From Candidatus Bipolaricaulota bacterium (GTDB taxonomy: Bacteria; Bipolaricaulota; Bipolaricaulia; Bipolaricaulales; Bipolaricaulaceae), in contig CALKFO010000015.1 in assembly GCA_938084765.1 (NCBI GenBank), positions 1 through 46,669 on the forward strand: a stretch of 46,669 nucleotides of DNA, given 5' to 3'. The notes beneath the pieces were generated by a model. It made no database searches and had not been told where the DNA came from. It saw only the letters and a list, made by a program, of their open reading frames with translations. Positions 38,210-46,504 of this stretch are shown here, in pieces. Numbering within the stretch: position 1 is the first letter of the stretch; each line of letters starts with the position of its first letter. The position numbers and the translations under genes are program-made.

Positions 38210-38843
38210 AGGAATCCTGCGCGGTTCTACGAGGAGGCGGAGGGGGATCGACGCTCTCCGTCGGCTGGCCGAGGACGCCCAAGCCCTTGCCGAAGTGACT
38301 AAGGAGGCCCTGCGAAGCCGCCACTTTTCCGAAACAGGTGAAAACCTGAGCGATGAGCACGCCGCGCGTTACGGATGCCTCCTCAGCTATGAAAACCACG
38401 CGGAGCTCTCCCACCTCAACCGCCTGTGGATTCGCCAGATCATTGGACAGCTTGCTCAATCCACGTTGGAGATCGAGCCCCAGACTCGAAGCCGGGAGGA
38501 TCAATACAAGTGGCTCTTGGAAAGGGTAGATCCCCGCTCATCTTTGGAGCAGGAGCTTCTGGAGCTTCTCTATCGCCAAGGTTTTTGCTGGCCAGATGAC
38601 GCCCAGCATCCCATCCCCGCGGCGGGAGCGATCACCGATTTTCTCTACGGGCCGAACGTCTTAGTGTTCTGTGACGGGCCGGATTACGATACCCCGGACC
38701 ACCGCGAAAGGGACAGCCAACAGCGGCAAGAGCTGCGTAACCGGGGCTACCGAGTCGTGGTGATCCGCTATGACGTGCCCTTGGCGGAGCAGGTCGCGCG
38801 TTATCCGGAGATATTCGGCCAGGGGGCAGGGACAAGCGGCTGA
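38210..38843 (+). pseudogene. 3'-terminal remnant of a large DUF1998-type helicase/nuclease, frameshifted
   Basis: ARFYEEAEG (one frame) / IDALRRLAEDAQALAEVTKEAL...AARYGCLLSYENHAELSHLNR...ITDFLYGPNVLVFCDGPDYDTPDHRERDSQQRQELRNRGYRVVVIRYD (other frame); no helicase core upstream. Confidence 0.6.
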
Positions 38844-38878
38844 GCCCTTGCGCGACGCCGAGGGATTAAAAAGGACAA

Positions 38879-38952
38879 TGGGTGGTGCAGGACTCGAACC
38901 TGCGACCCCACGCACGTCAAGCGTGTGCTCTACCGGGCTGAGCTAACCACCC
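38879..38952 (-). tRNA. tRNA-Val (GAC)
   Basis: GGGTGGTTAGCTCAGCCCGGTAGAGCACACGCTTGACGTGCGTGGGGTCGCAGGTTCGAGTCCTGCACCACCCA; loop TTGACGT. Confidence 0.95.
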
Positions 38953-39028
38953 TGGAGGCGGCGCCCGGATTCGAACCGGGGAATAAGGGATTTGCAGTCC
39001 CTCGCCTTAACCGCTTGGCTACGCCGCC
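38953..39028 (-). tRNA. tRNA-Cys (GCA), CCA encoded
   Basis: GGCGGCGTAGCCAAGCGGTTAAGGCGAGGGACTGCAAATCCCTTATTCCCCGGTTCGAATCCGGGCGCCGCCTCCA; loop CTGCAAA; TATAAT upstream. Confidence 0.95.
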
Positions 39029-39080
39029 CTCACGGTTCATTATAGTCTTCCCCCGGGTCCTAAGCCAGCCCACCCCGGCC

Positions 39081-39650
39081 TCATATCCGCTCGATGTACT
39101 CCGCGAACAGGGCCTCCTGCTCGGCCGGGGTGAGGTCGCCGGCCCGGCCCAGGGCCTGCCGGCGCGCCCGCGCCGCAAAGTACAGGGATATCCCCGCGGC
39201 CACCGACACGTTCAGCGACTCCGTGAGCCCCCACATGGGGATGCGAAACGTCCCGTCACAGTGGGCCAAAAGCTTCGGAGGAATCCCCTCCACCTCGTTC
39301 CCAAACACCAGGGCCAAGGGCTCCTCCCCGGGGAGCTCCTCCACGGGGAGGTCACCCTTGGGGCTGGCGGCCAGGATGCGAAAACCTTGGGCGCGCAGGG
39401 CCGCAAAGGCCGCCTCCCCCCGGCGAAAGCGCAGAAGGCGCACCCAGCGCTCGGCACCCTGGCTCACCTGCCCGGCCGGCCGAAAGGGCACGTCCTCCTC
39501 CACCACGTACACCTCCAGGATCCCCAGGGCTTCGCAGGTGCGGAGGATGGCGGCGACGTTGTGGGGATTTTGAATGTTGACGCAGACGGCTACCACGCTT
39601 CTAAGCCGCGTGGCCACCACTTGGCGCAACCGCTCCGAACGGGTCGCCAC
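39081..39650 (-). CDS. trmH: TrmH/SpoU-family RNA 2'-O-methyltransferase
   Basis: NIQNPHNVAAILRTCEALGI, LALVFGNEVEGIP, FRIPMWGLTESLNVSVAAGISLY. Confidence 0.92.
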   Translation of the reverse strand: MATRSERLRQVVATRLRSVVAVCVNIQNPHNVAAILRTCEALGILEVYVVEEDVPFRPAGQVSQGAERWVRLLRFRRGEAAFAALRAQGFRILAASPKGDLPVEELPGEEPLALVFGNEVEGIPPKLLAHCDGTFRIPMWGLTESLNVSVAAGISLYFAARARRQALGRAGDLTPAEQEALFAEYIERI

Positions 39651-39653
39651 TTG

Positions 39654-39845
39654 TCAAAACTCGTCCTCGTCCTCGTCGAAGTCCTCGTCGAACCCGAAGG
39701 CCACTTCCTCCAATTCCAGCGGGTCCTCCTCCACGACCTCCAACACCGACCCGCACTCGGGACAGGTCACTCGCCGGCCGAACACCGCTTCCGACGCGGA
39801 AAGCCGAAGCTCCGCGTCACACACAGGACAAGTGGCACGGGGCAT
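39654..39845 (-). CDS. LysW-like small zinc-ribbon protein with acidic tail
   Basis: MPRATCPVCDAELRLSASEAVFGRRVTCPECGSVLEVVEEDPLELEEVAFGFDEDFDEDEDEF; RBS AGAGGTGG. Confidence 0.78.
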   Translation of the reverse strand: MPRATCPVCDAELRLSASEAVFGRRVTCPECGSVLEVVEEDPLELEEVAFGFDEDFDEDEDEF

Positions 39846-40016
39846 AACCCACCTCTTTTCTCGAGCCTCGCGTGGCTCGTGTTTTTCCTTTCGCCCTTGC
39901 CACACGCACTTTTGGCCAAGGGCCGCGCGAGTGTAGAGGACCCCATCGAGCCTGTCAAACCTTGTAGCTGCGCAGAGCCGGCGAGGCCGAAACAACCCGG
40001 ATACAATGGCAGCCCT

Positions 40017-40775
40017 ATGCTCTTCTTCTTGCTGGCCCTGGCCGGGTTGGGCATCGGCGTGTTGGGCTCGCTGTTGGGTATCGGCGGCGGAATTTTTGTG
40101 GTCCCGCTCCTTCTCCTCACGGGCTTGGTGGGCACCTCCCAGGAGGCGGCCGGGACAAGCGTGGTCGCCGTGCTCACGACCGGGGCCTCCGCCTCCCTGG
40201 GTTATCTTCGGCGAAGGCTCACGCCCTGGTCGGTGAGCTTGGGCCTGATGCCGGGGGCTTTGGGCGGGAGCTACTTGGGCGCCCATCTCGCGGGCAAGGT
40301 CGCCTCCGGCGCGCTAACGTTGGCTTTCGGCGTGTTCCTGCTCTACCCTGCCACGGTCCTCCTCTTGGGAAAGGAGCCCAAGGAGCTTGTGCGCCGCCGG
40401 GATGCCCGAGCTTTCCCGGGGTGGGTGCTGGTCGTGGTGGGGTTCGCCGCGGGCTTGGCGGGGAGCCTTTTCGGGATCGGTGGCGGAACGATCATCGTCC
40501 CGATCTTGATTTTGTTGGGGCTACCCATGATCGAGGCCGTGGCGGGGAGCCTGTTGGTCATGGTGCCCACGGCGGCGTTGTCCACGGCCCTGCACGCCCT
40601 GGCAGGCCGCACCCACTGGGACCTGGCGTTGCCCTTGGTGGCCGGTGTATGGGTGGGTGGGCAGTTGGGGCCCATGCTTGCGGTGCGCCTACCGCAACGG
40701 GTCCTGCGCCGCCTGTTCGCCGTGGTTTTGCTGTATTCGGCGGCGAACATGATCCGCCGCGGCCTGGGCCTCTAG
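40017..40775 (+). CDS. TauE/SafE-family sulfite exporter/permease
   Basis: Duplicated GSLLGIGGGIFVVPLLL / GSLFGIGGGTIIVPILI; multi-TM; TACAAT upstream. Confidence 0.92.
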   Translation: MLFFLLALAGLGIGVLGSLLGIGGGIFVVPLLLLTGLVGTSQEAAGTSVVAVLTTGASASLGYLRRRLTPWSVSLGLMPGALGGSYLGAHLAGKVASGALTLAFGVFLLYPATVLLLGKEPKELVRRRDARAFPGWVLVVVGFAAGLAGSLFGIGGGTIIVPILILLGLPMIEAVAGSLLVMVPTAALSTALHALAGRTHWDLALPLVAGVWVGGQLGPMLAVRLPQRVLRRLFAVVLLYSAANMIRRGLGL

Positions 40776-41059
40776 CTGGCGAACGCGTCCACGAGGATGC
40801 GCACAAGAAGGAGCAGCCAGCCAATCCCCACCACGAACCAGATCACCTTCCGTGCGGCGGCGATCAGATTGAAAAGGAGAAGGAGCAGGGTCAACAGGGC
40901 CAGGTAGCCCAAGGGCAGGACCAGCTCGGGACTCACCCCGCGGCCAGCGGGAAGGACGAGGTCCAACAGGCGCACCAAGCCGCGGCCCAGGATCTCCGCA
41001 AGCTCCTGCAAAAACGTCAGGACCTGGGACCAGGAAAAGCCTGCGCTTCCGAGGTCCAT
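40772..41059 (-). CDS. Small hypothetical membrane protein
   Basis: MDLGSAGFSWSQVLTFLQELAEILGRGLVRLLDLVLPAG... with two TM segments. Confidence 0.55.
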   Translation of the reverse strand: MDLGSAGFSWSQVLTFLQELAEILGRGLVRLLDLVLPAGRGVSPELVLPLGYLALLTLLLLLFNLIAAARKVIWFVVGIGWLLLLVRILVDAFAS

Positions 41060-41082
41060 GGTTTGAGCGTACGCCCACCCCC

Positions 41083-41112
41083 AAAAAGAAAAAGCGCCGC
41101 GTGGGCGGCGCC
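41083..41112 (-). terminator. Intrinsic terminator downstream of the small coiled-coil ORF
   Basis: Minus: GCGCCGC-ccac-GCGGCGC-TTTTTCTTTTT. Confidence 0.8.
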
Positions 41113-41135
41113 TGAGGGACAAAGGTCAACCGGAC

Positions 41136-41294
41136 TCAGTCCTTGTCCTCGGCCTCCTCCACGGCGTCTTCGATCTTCTCCAGGAGGTCGGAGACCCGCT
41201 CGAACGCGGACTCCAGTTCCTCCCGCACCATGGCCAGTTCGGAGAGGAGCGGCTTGATCTTGTCAATGAGCTCTTTCTTGGTCACGTAGGCCAT
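41136..41294 (-). CDS. Small (52 aa) charged coiled-coil protein, absent from the supplied ORF track
   Basis: MAYVTKKELIDKIKPLLSELAMVREELESAFERVSDLLEKIEDAVEEAEDKD; RBS GCAGGAGGTGG; terminator follows. Confidence 0.7.
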   Translation of the reverse strand: MAYVTKKELIDKIKPLLSELAMVREELESAFERVSDLLEKIEDAVEEAEDKD

Positions 41295-41315
41295 AAACCA
41301 CCTCCTGCCCAAATT

Positions 41316-42620
41316 TTACACGATGCGGTCGAGAATGAGGGGGGAAGGGGCTGGGGGTGTGGGACCGATGACGAATGCTGAAAGCACAGTGGTGTGGGCT
41401 TCGGGGAGGCGATCCTGCCGGCCCACGTGGAGCCGCGCCACGGGCTGGCCCTTCTCCACCGGATCCCCGACTTTAGCCAGGAGCTCCACGCCCGCCGCTG
41501 GGTCCACCTTCTGGCCCTTGACCTCCCGGCCCGCACCCAAAAGGCCGCAGGCCACCCCAATGGCCCGCGCCCGCACCGCCTGGATGTACCCGCTATGGGG
41601 AGCCACGACCTCCACAACCTGGGCGGCTTTGGGCAGGCGCTCGGGCTCCTCCACCGCCCGCACATCCCCGCCTTGCGCGGCCACCAGCTCCCGGAACTTG
41701 GCCCAGGCCTTTCCCGTGTCCAACAGGCGGGCCAGCTTCTCCCGCCCCTCCTGGGGCGAGGAGGCCTCGCCCACCAGCACCAGCAGCTCGGCTCCCAGGG
41801 CGAGGATGACTTCCCGCAGGTCCGCCGGACCTTCGCCGCGCAGGACCTCGATGGCCTGACGCACTTCCAGGGCGTTCCCGGCCATCCGGCCCAGGGGCTG
41901 CTCCATGGCGGTGATGAGGGCCGCGAACTTTTTTCCTAACCGGTTGCCCACGCGCACAAGCGTCTCGGCCAAGGCGCGCGCCTCGGGCAAGGTGCGCATG
42001 AACGCGCCGTCCCCGCACTTCACGTCGAGAACAATGGCGTCCGCCCCTCCAGCGATCTTCTTGGACAGGACCGAGGCCGCGATGAGGGGAAGGGAGGGCA
42101 CCGTGCCCGTGACGTCGCGCAGCTCGTACAGGAGGCGATCTGCGGGGACGAGCTCGGCGGTGTGGTCGGCGATCACCGCGCCCACGCGTTGGGCTTGAGC
42201 CACGATCTCCGCAAGGGAGAGCTCGGTGCGCACCCCTGGGATGGCCTCGAACTTATCGATGGTGCCGCCGGTATGGCCCAGGGCCCGGCCGGAGAGCTTG
42301 GCCATGACGAGCCCCGCCGCGGCCATGAGGGGGACAAGGACCAACGTGACCGTGTCGCCCACCCCGCCCGTGGAGTGCTTATCCACTTTGGTCCCGGGAA
42401 TGGCGGAAAGGTCGATGCGTTCCCCGCTTTCCACCATGGCCTGGGTGAGGGCCACCGTCTCCGCCTCGCTCATCCCCTGGAAGTACACGGCCATGAGGAA
42501 CGCGGCCATCTGGTAGTCGGGGATGCGGCCGACCACATAGCCTTGGATGAGCCAACGGATCTCCTCCGCCGTTAACTCCCCACCATCCCTTTTCTTTTCG
42601 ATCAAGTCCACAGCGCGCAT
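41316..42620 (-). CDS. deoA: Pyrimidine-nucleoside (thymidine) phosphorylase
   Basis: MRAVDLIEKKRDGGELTAEEIRWLIQGY, DKHSTGGVGDTVTLVLVPLMAAAGL, MAKLSGRALGHTGGTIDKFEAIPG, LDVKCGDGAFM. Confidence 0.93.
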   Translation of the reverse strand: MRAVDLIEKKRDGGELTAEEIRWLIQGYVVGRIPDYQMAAFLMAVYFQGMSEAETVALTQAMVESGERIDLSAIPGTKVDKHSTGGVGDTVTLVLVPLMAAAGLVMAKLSGRALGHTGGTIDKFEAIPGVRTELSLAEIVAQAQRVGAVIADHTAELVPADRLLYELRDVTGTVPSLPLIAASVLSKKIAGGADAIVLDVKCGDGAFMRTLPEARALAETLVRVGNRLGKKFAALITAMEQPLGRMAGNALEVRQAIEVLRGEGPADLREVILALGAELLVLVGEASSPQEGREKLARLLDTGKAWAKFRELVAAQGGDVRAVEEPERLPKAAQVVEVVAPHSGYIQAVRARAIGVACGLLGAGREVKGQKVDPAAGVELLAKVGDPVEKGQPVARLHVGRQDRLPEAHTTVLSAFVIGPTPPAPSPLILDRIV

Positions 42621-42677
42621 GCTTTAAATTTTAGCCGTTTCGGCGGCGAGCGAGGTCAGCTATACTTGGAGTCGGCG

Positions 42678-44354
42678 GTGGTGCAGAAAACGCGCTGGAA
42701 ACGCTCCTTCTGGGTTCTCGGAGGCTTGGCTCTGGGGTTGCTAGCGGCCCTCGTATTGGGAGTGCTTGTGTTTTGGGTGCACCCCGCGGTGCAACGGGCG
42801 CGGAGCCCGCTCGCCGAGATCGTTGATGTTCCTTTTGTCGTGCGCTATGTGAAGACCTCGTCCCTTGCCGCGGAGGTCGTGAATGTTGCGCGCTGGGCGC
42901 GTCAGCAGTGGTTCGAGGTTCTCCAGCGCCTGGGCCTCATCGACTTCCCTTTCCCCGAGCGGATCCATCTTTACGTTTACGCCTCGCGGGAGGAGCTGAG
43001 CCTGGGGCTGGGCACGCGGATCGAGGAGGAGTCAACCCCCAGCGCCGTGATGGATCTTGTGGTCGCGGAGCGAGGGGCAGGGGAGTTCGCCCGGCTCGCC
43101 TGTTCGCTGGCCTGGGGCCGGCCGGGGAACCTCGTCTTCCCCCGCGGGCTGAGCTTGTACTTCGAGGAACCGCATCGCCCGTGGCTCGCCGAGGCTGGGG
43201 CCTGGCTTTCCTATGTCGATCCGCAGCTCCTTTGGCAGAGGGCGGGCGACCTTCTCCCCTATGACCCCTGGGAAAGCCTATATTTTCAGGTCAACGCGCC
43301 CTGGGTGGGAGCGGCGCCCACCTGGGAAACCCTGCGCAGCCTCACGCAGGTGTTCACCCGCGAGGCTGGGAGCCGGGGGCGGGTGTGGGAGGTGCTGGCC
43401 GCGGCTCAGGCCCAGTGGATCCTGCATACCTTTGGCCCCTCCGGGGCCCGGATTTTCTGGAAGGCCAGCTCTTGGGAGAGCGCAAGCGTCGCGCTGGGCA
43501 CGAGCTCGGAAAAGCTACGCGCGGATTTCATGGCCGCGGCGCAAGGGGCCTTTGCCCAAAGCCCCCAGCGCTTGTACTTCTCAGCCCTCTGCAACCTGTA
43601 CCGCGGCCGTGCCCAAACCGCGCTCTCCCAGCTTTCCGAGCTGGAGGACGACGACCTCCGAGAATTGCGGGCTTTGACCTGGTTAGCGTTGGGTGAAGTC
43701 TCTCGCTTTTGTGAACAGAGCAAGGAGTGCCCGCCAGGACTCGTTTCACTCCGAGAGGCCCCCAAATTTCAGCAAGGACGCTGGTGTGTGATCGGGAACG
43801 GAGTGACAGATGACGCACTGCACAGGGCGGTGCAGAGCGCCCAGAGACTGCTGGCCTTGTGGGGAAGCGATGAGAGCGTGTTACCCGAGCACGTCGTCTT
43901 TTACGTGGTGCAACCGGTTCCTGACCTCCGGGCTCCTTGGGGTGTGGTGTGGGTGCACACGGCGCAAGAGCTTCCCGAGAAGGCCGCCCGATTGGTTTTG
44001 GAAGCTTTCAGTCCTTACGGGTCCCCTTCCTTTTCCACGTTGGTAGAGGGGTTGGTGCTGTGGGCCGCTTATCCTGAGCGGGATTTTCGTGCTGAGGCCC
44101 AACGGCTGTTGGCCCAGGAACGATGGGTGTCTTTGGCCCAGCCCCTCTTTGGTGTCTATCCGCGGCCGCTGGCCGAGGCCGAAGCCGGAGCTCTTGTGGT
44201 TTTCTTGCTTGAAAAGTATGGCGCCTCCGCGATCCCAAAGCTTTGGGAGTCCTTGGTCCAGGGGGCGAGCATCTTCCGCGCCTCCCAAGACGTGCTCAGA
44301 GTTCCCTGGTCGCGGGTGGAGGCGGATCTTCTGGCTTGGCTCAGACAACCCTGA
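42678..44354 (+). CDS. Membrane-anchored protein with peptidase-MA-like C-terminal pattern but no HExxH
   Basis: N-terminal TM helix; ends LLEKYGASAIPKLWESLVQGASIFRASQDVLRVPWSRVEADLLAWL; start uncertain (GTG 42678 or 42681). Confidence 0.6.
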   Translation: MVQKTRWKRSFWVLGGLALGLLAALVLGVLVFWVHPAVQRARSPLAEIVDVPFVVRYVKTSSLAAEVVNVARWARQQWFEVLQRLGLIDFPFPERIHLYVYASREELSLGLGTRIEEESTPSAVMDLVVAERGAGEFARLACSLAWGRPGNLVFPRGLSLYFEEPHRPWLAEAGAWLSYVDPQLLWQRAGDLLPYDPWESLYFQVNAPWVGAAPTWETLRSLTQVFTREAGSRGRVWEVLAAAQAQWILHTFGPSGARIFWKASSWESASVALGTSSEKLRADFMAAAQGAFAQSPQRLYFSALCNLYRGRAQTALSQLSELEDDDLRELRALTWLALGEVSRFCEQSKECPPGLVSLREAPKFQQGRWCVIGNGVTDDALHRAVQSAQRLLALWGSDESVLPEHVVFYVVQPVPDLRAPWGVVWVHTAQELPEKAARLVLEAFSPYGSPSFSTLVEGLVLWAAYPERDFRAEAQRLLAQERWVSLAQPLFGVYPRPLAEAEAGALVVFLLEKYGASAIPKLWESLVQGASIFRASQDVLRVPWSRVEADLLAWLRQP

Positions 44355-45456
44355 ATGGATCGAAGGCATCGCGCAGGGCATCGCCAAGGAAATTGAAGGC
44401 CAGCACAGCTACGGTGATGAACAGCCCAGGGATCAACAACCAGGGATAGTTTTGGATGGTGGAGGCGTTGTTGGCCTTGGAGAGGAGGAGCCCCCAGCTC
44501 ACCATGGGTTCGGAGATGCCGATGCCCAAAAAGGAGAGGCCGCTTTCCCCGATGATGGCACCGGGGATGGTGAGGGTTACGTTGACGATGAGGTAAGAGG
44601 CGAGGTTCGGGACGATGTGCTTGGCGATGATGCGCAGGTCATTGGCACCCACAGCGCGTGCGGCCTCCGTGAAATCCATGGAGCGGATGGCCAGCACGAC
44701 CCCGCGGATGACGCGTGCCCGGCCGGCCCAGCCGATCAAGGCCATGATCCCTGCCAGCCCAAAGAAGCGGAGGGTGGGTGACCATCCCCTGGGCAGGGCC
44801 AGCCCCAACGCTAGCCACAGGGGCAGAGTGGGAATGGACATGACGATTTCAAACACGCGCTGAAGGAACATGTCCACACCCCCTCCGTAAAAGCCGGAGA
44901 CACCGCCGAGGAGAAGAGAGATGGGCAGGGAGATGGCCACAACGAAGGGGCCGATGACCATGGAAACCCGGCTCCCCATCATGATCCGGGAAAAGAGGTC
45001 GCGCCCCATTTCGTCGGTGCCGAACAGGAAAACACGACCATCCCCATCCACGCCGAACAGGTGGATGTCGGTGGGGATCAGGCCCAACAGCTTGTAAGAG
45101 AAGCCCCGGACAAAGAAGCGGAGAGGGTATTTTCGGGTTCGATCCTCGACATACTCCCAGCGCCAAAGCTCGGTGTTCAACGTGCGCTTTATCCCGTAGA
45201 CAAAAGGCCTGGTCAACCGCCCGTTCTCATCGAAGATGTGGATCCTGGTGGGCGGAGCATACGTGGCGTCACGGAACTGTTGGGTATGGGGGTAGGGGCT
45301 CAGGAATTCCGCAAACACAAGGACGAAGAGGAAAAGCCCAACGATCACCGCACCGGCTCGTCCTACCCGATGCCGCCGGAATCGCCGCCAAGCCAGCTGC
45401 CACTGGCTTACCCCGCGCTCCTCGCCTATCGCTGTTCCCTGTACGCGCTCAGTCAT
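44341..45456 (-). CDS. oppC: Peptide/nickel-type ABC transporter permease, OppC-like
   Basis: LFGTDEMGRDLFSRIMMGSRVSM, EAARAVGANDLRIIAKHIVPNL, ESGLSFLGIGISEPMVSWG. Confidence 0.92.
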   Translation of the reverse strand: MTERVQGTAIGEERGVSQWQLAWRRFRRHRVGRAGAVIVGLFLFVLVFAEFLSPYPHTQQFRDATYAPPTRIHIFDENGRLTRPFVYGIKRTLNTELWRWEYVEDRTRKYPLRFFVRGFSYKLLGLIPTDIHLFGVDGDGRVFLFGTDEMGRDLFSRIMMGSRVSMVIGPFVVAISLPISLLLGGVSGFYGGGVDMFLQRVFEIVMSIPTLPLWLALGLALPRGWSPTLRFFGLAGIMALIGWAGRARVIRGVVLAIRSMDFTEAARAVGANDLRIIAKHIVPNLASYLIVNVTLTIPGAIIGESGLSFLGIGISEPMVSWGLLLSKANNASTIQNYPWLLIPGLFITVAVLAFNFLGDALRDAFDPFRVV

Positions 45457-46438
45457 AGCGGATCCTTGGGTCCACCCACGCCAACATGATGTCGCCCAAA
45501 AGATTTCCTACCTGCAAGAGGAAGGCAAAAAAGAGGAGGCCGGACATCACCACGTATTCGTCCTGGCGGTTCAGCGCCTCCCAAAACGCCCGTTCCACCG
45601 TGGGGAGCCCCATGATGATCGCGGTGAAGAACGCGCCAGCAAAAAGGTCGGGCAAGGACATACCCAGCATGGTGATGAGCGGGTTTATGGCGTTGCGCAC
45701 CGCGTGTTTCCAGATGACCACCCGTTCTTTCAGGCCCTTGGCACGAGCGGTAAGCACATATTGCTGGCCCAGGGTATCGAGGAGCTGGCCCCGCATATAG
45801 CGGATGATCCCAGCCGTGCCGGACAGGCCCACCACGATGAGCACGGGCAACAGGTGCCACATGAAGTTCACGAATTTGGCCCAGCTCCAAGGGGCATTGA
45901 TGAACTGGACATCGAAAAGCCCGCCGACCCCCAAGCCCCGCTCGCCCACCCGCAGCACGGAGACCATGAACCAAATCACGACCAAGGCGAAGAAAAAGTT
46001 GGGGATGGATATGCCCACGAAGCCGAAAAATGTGAGGAGATAGTCAGCTACGGAATATTGGCGTATGGCGGAGAACACGCCAATGGGCACGGCGATCGTC
46101 CACGTGAAGATCAGGGTGCCAAAGGAGATGAGGAGCGTCCAACCCAGTCTCCCGCGGAACAGGGCATCGAACGCGGGCTGGCGGGTTTCCAAGGAATAGC
46201 CGAAATCGCCCCGGGTGATGATCCCGGTGATCCAGCGCCAATAGCGCACGTACGCGGGCTTGTCCAAACCGTAGCGTGCTTCCAGCCGAGCAATTTCCTC
46301 TTTGCTGAAGCGCGGGTTGAGTTTGAAGGCCGTGGTGAAGTTTCCAGGCATGAGCTGCAAGATGAAGAAGCTGATGATGGAGATGATGAGGAGCACCGGG
46401 ACCATGTACAAGATGCGGCGCACGATGTATCCCAGCAT
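45449..46438 (-). CDS. oppB: Peptide/nickel-type ABC transporter permease, OppB-like
   Basis: MLGYIVRRILYMVPVLLIISIISF, DYLLTFFGFVGISIPNFFFALV, RYMRGQLLDTLGQQYVLTARAKGLKERVVIWKHAVRNAINPLIT. Confidence 0.93.
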   Translation of the reverse strand: MLGYIVRRILYMVPVLLIISIISFFILQLMPGNFTTAFKLNPRFSKEEIARLEARYGLDKPAYVRYWRWITGIITRGDFGYSLETRQPAFDALFRGRLGWTLLISFGTLIFTWTIAVPIGVFSAIRQYSVADYLLTFFGFVGISIPNFFFALVVIWFMVSVLRVGERGLGVGGLFDVQFINAPWSWAKFVNFMWHLLPVLIVVGLSGTAGIIRYMRGQLLDTLGQQYVLTARAKGLKERVVIWKHAVRNAINPLITMLGMSLPDLFAGAFFTAIIMGLPTVERAFWEALNRQDEYVVMSGLLFFAFLLQVGNLLGDIMLAWVDPRIRYD

Positions 46439-46446
46439 AGCCAAGA

Positions 46447-46475
46447 AGTATAGAAAAGAAAAAGGGCGGCCACAA
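46447..46475 (-). promoter_or_regulatory. Promoter of oppBC embedded in a terminator hairpin
   Basis: TTGTGG (46475-46470), 17-bp spacer, TATACT (46452-46447), then 8 nt to the ATG at 46438. Confidence 0.7.
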
Positions 46476-46486
46476 GGACCGCCCTT
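46456..46486 (-). terminator. Intrinsic terminator of the upstream partial gene
   Basis: Minus: AAGGGCGG-tccttgtgg-CCGCCCTT-TTTCTT. Confidence 0.75.
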
Positions 46487-46504
46487 TTCCTTCCCGCACC
46501 CGGA

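Noticed and set aside
38210-38843. Calling the helicase remnant a DISARM component
   Set aside because: The similarity is to the general DUF1998/nuclease C-terminus; no other DISARM genes (drmC, methyltransferase) are present, so no specific system can be named.
39660-39710. Short TCGTCC/TCCTCG repeat as a microsatellite or regulatory element
   Set aside because: It encodes the acidic tail of the LysW-like protein, so coding bias is the simpler explanation.
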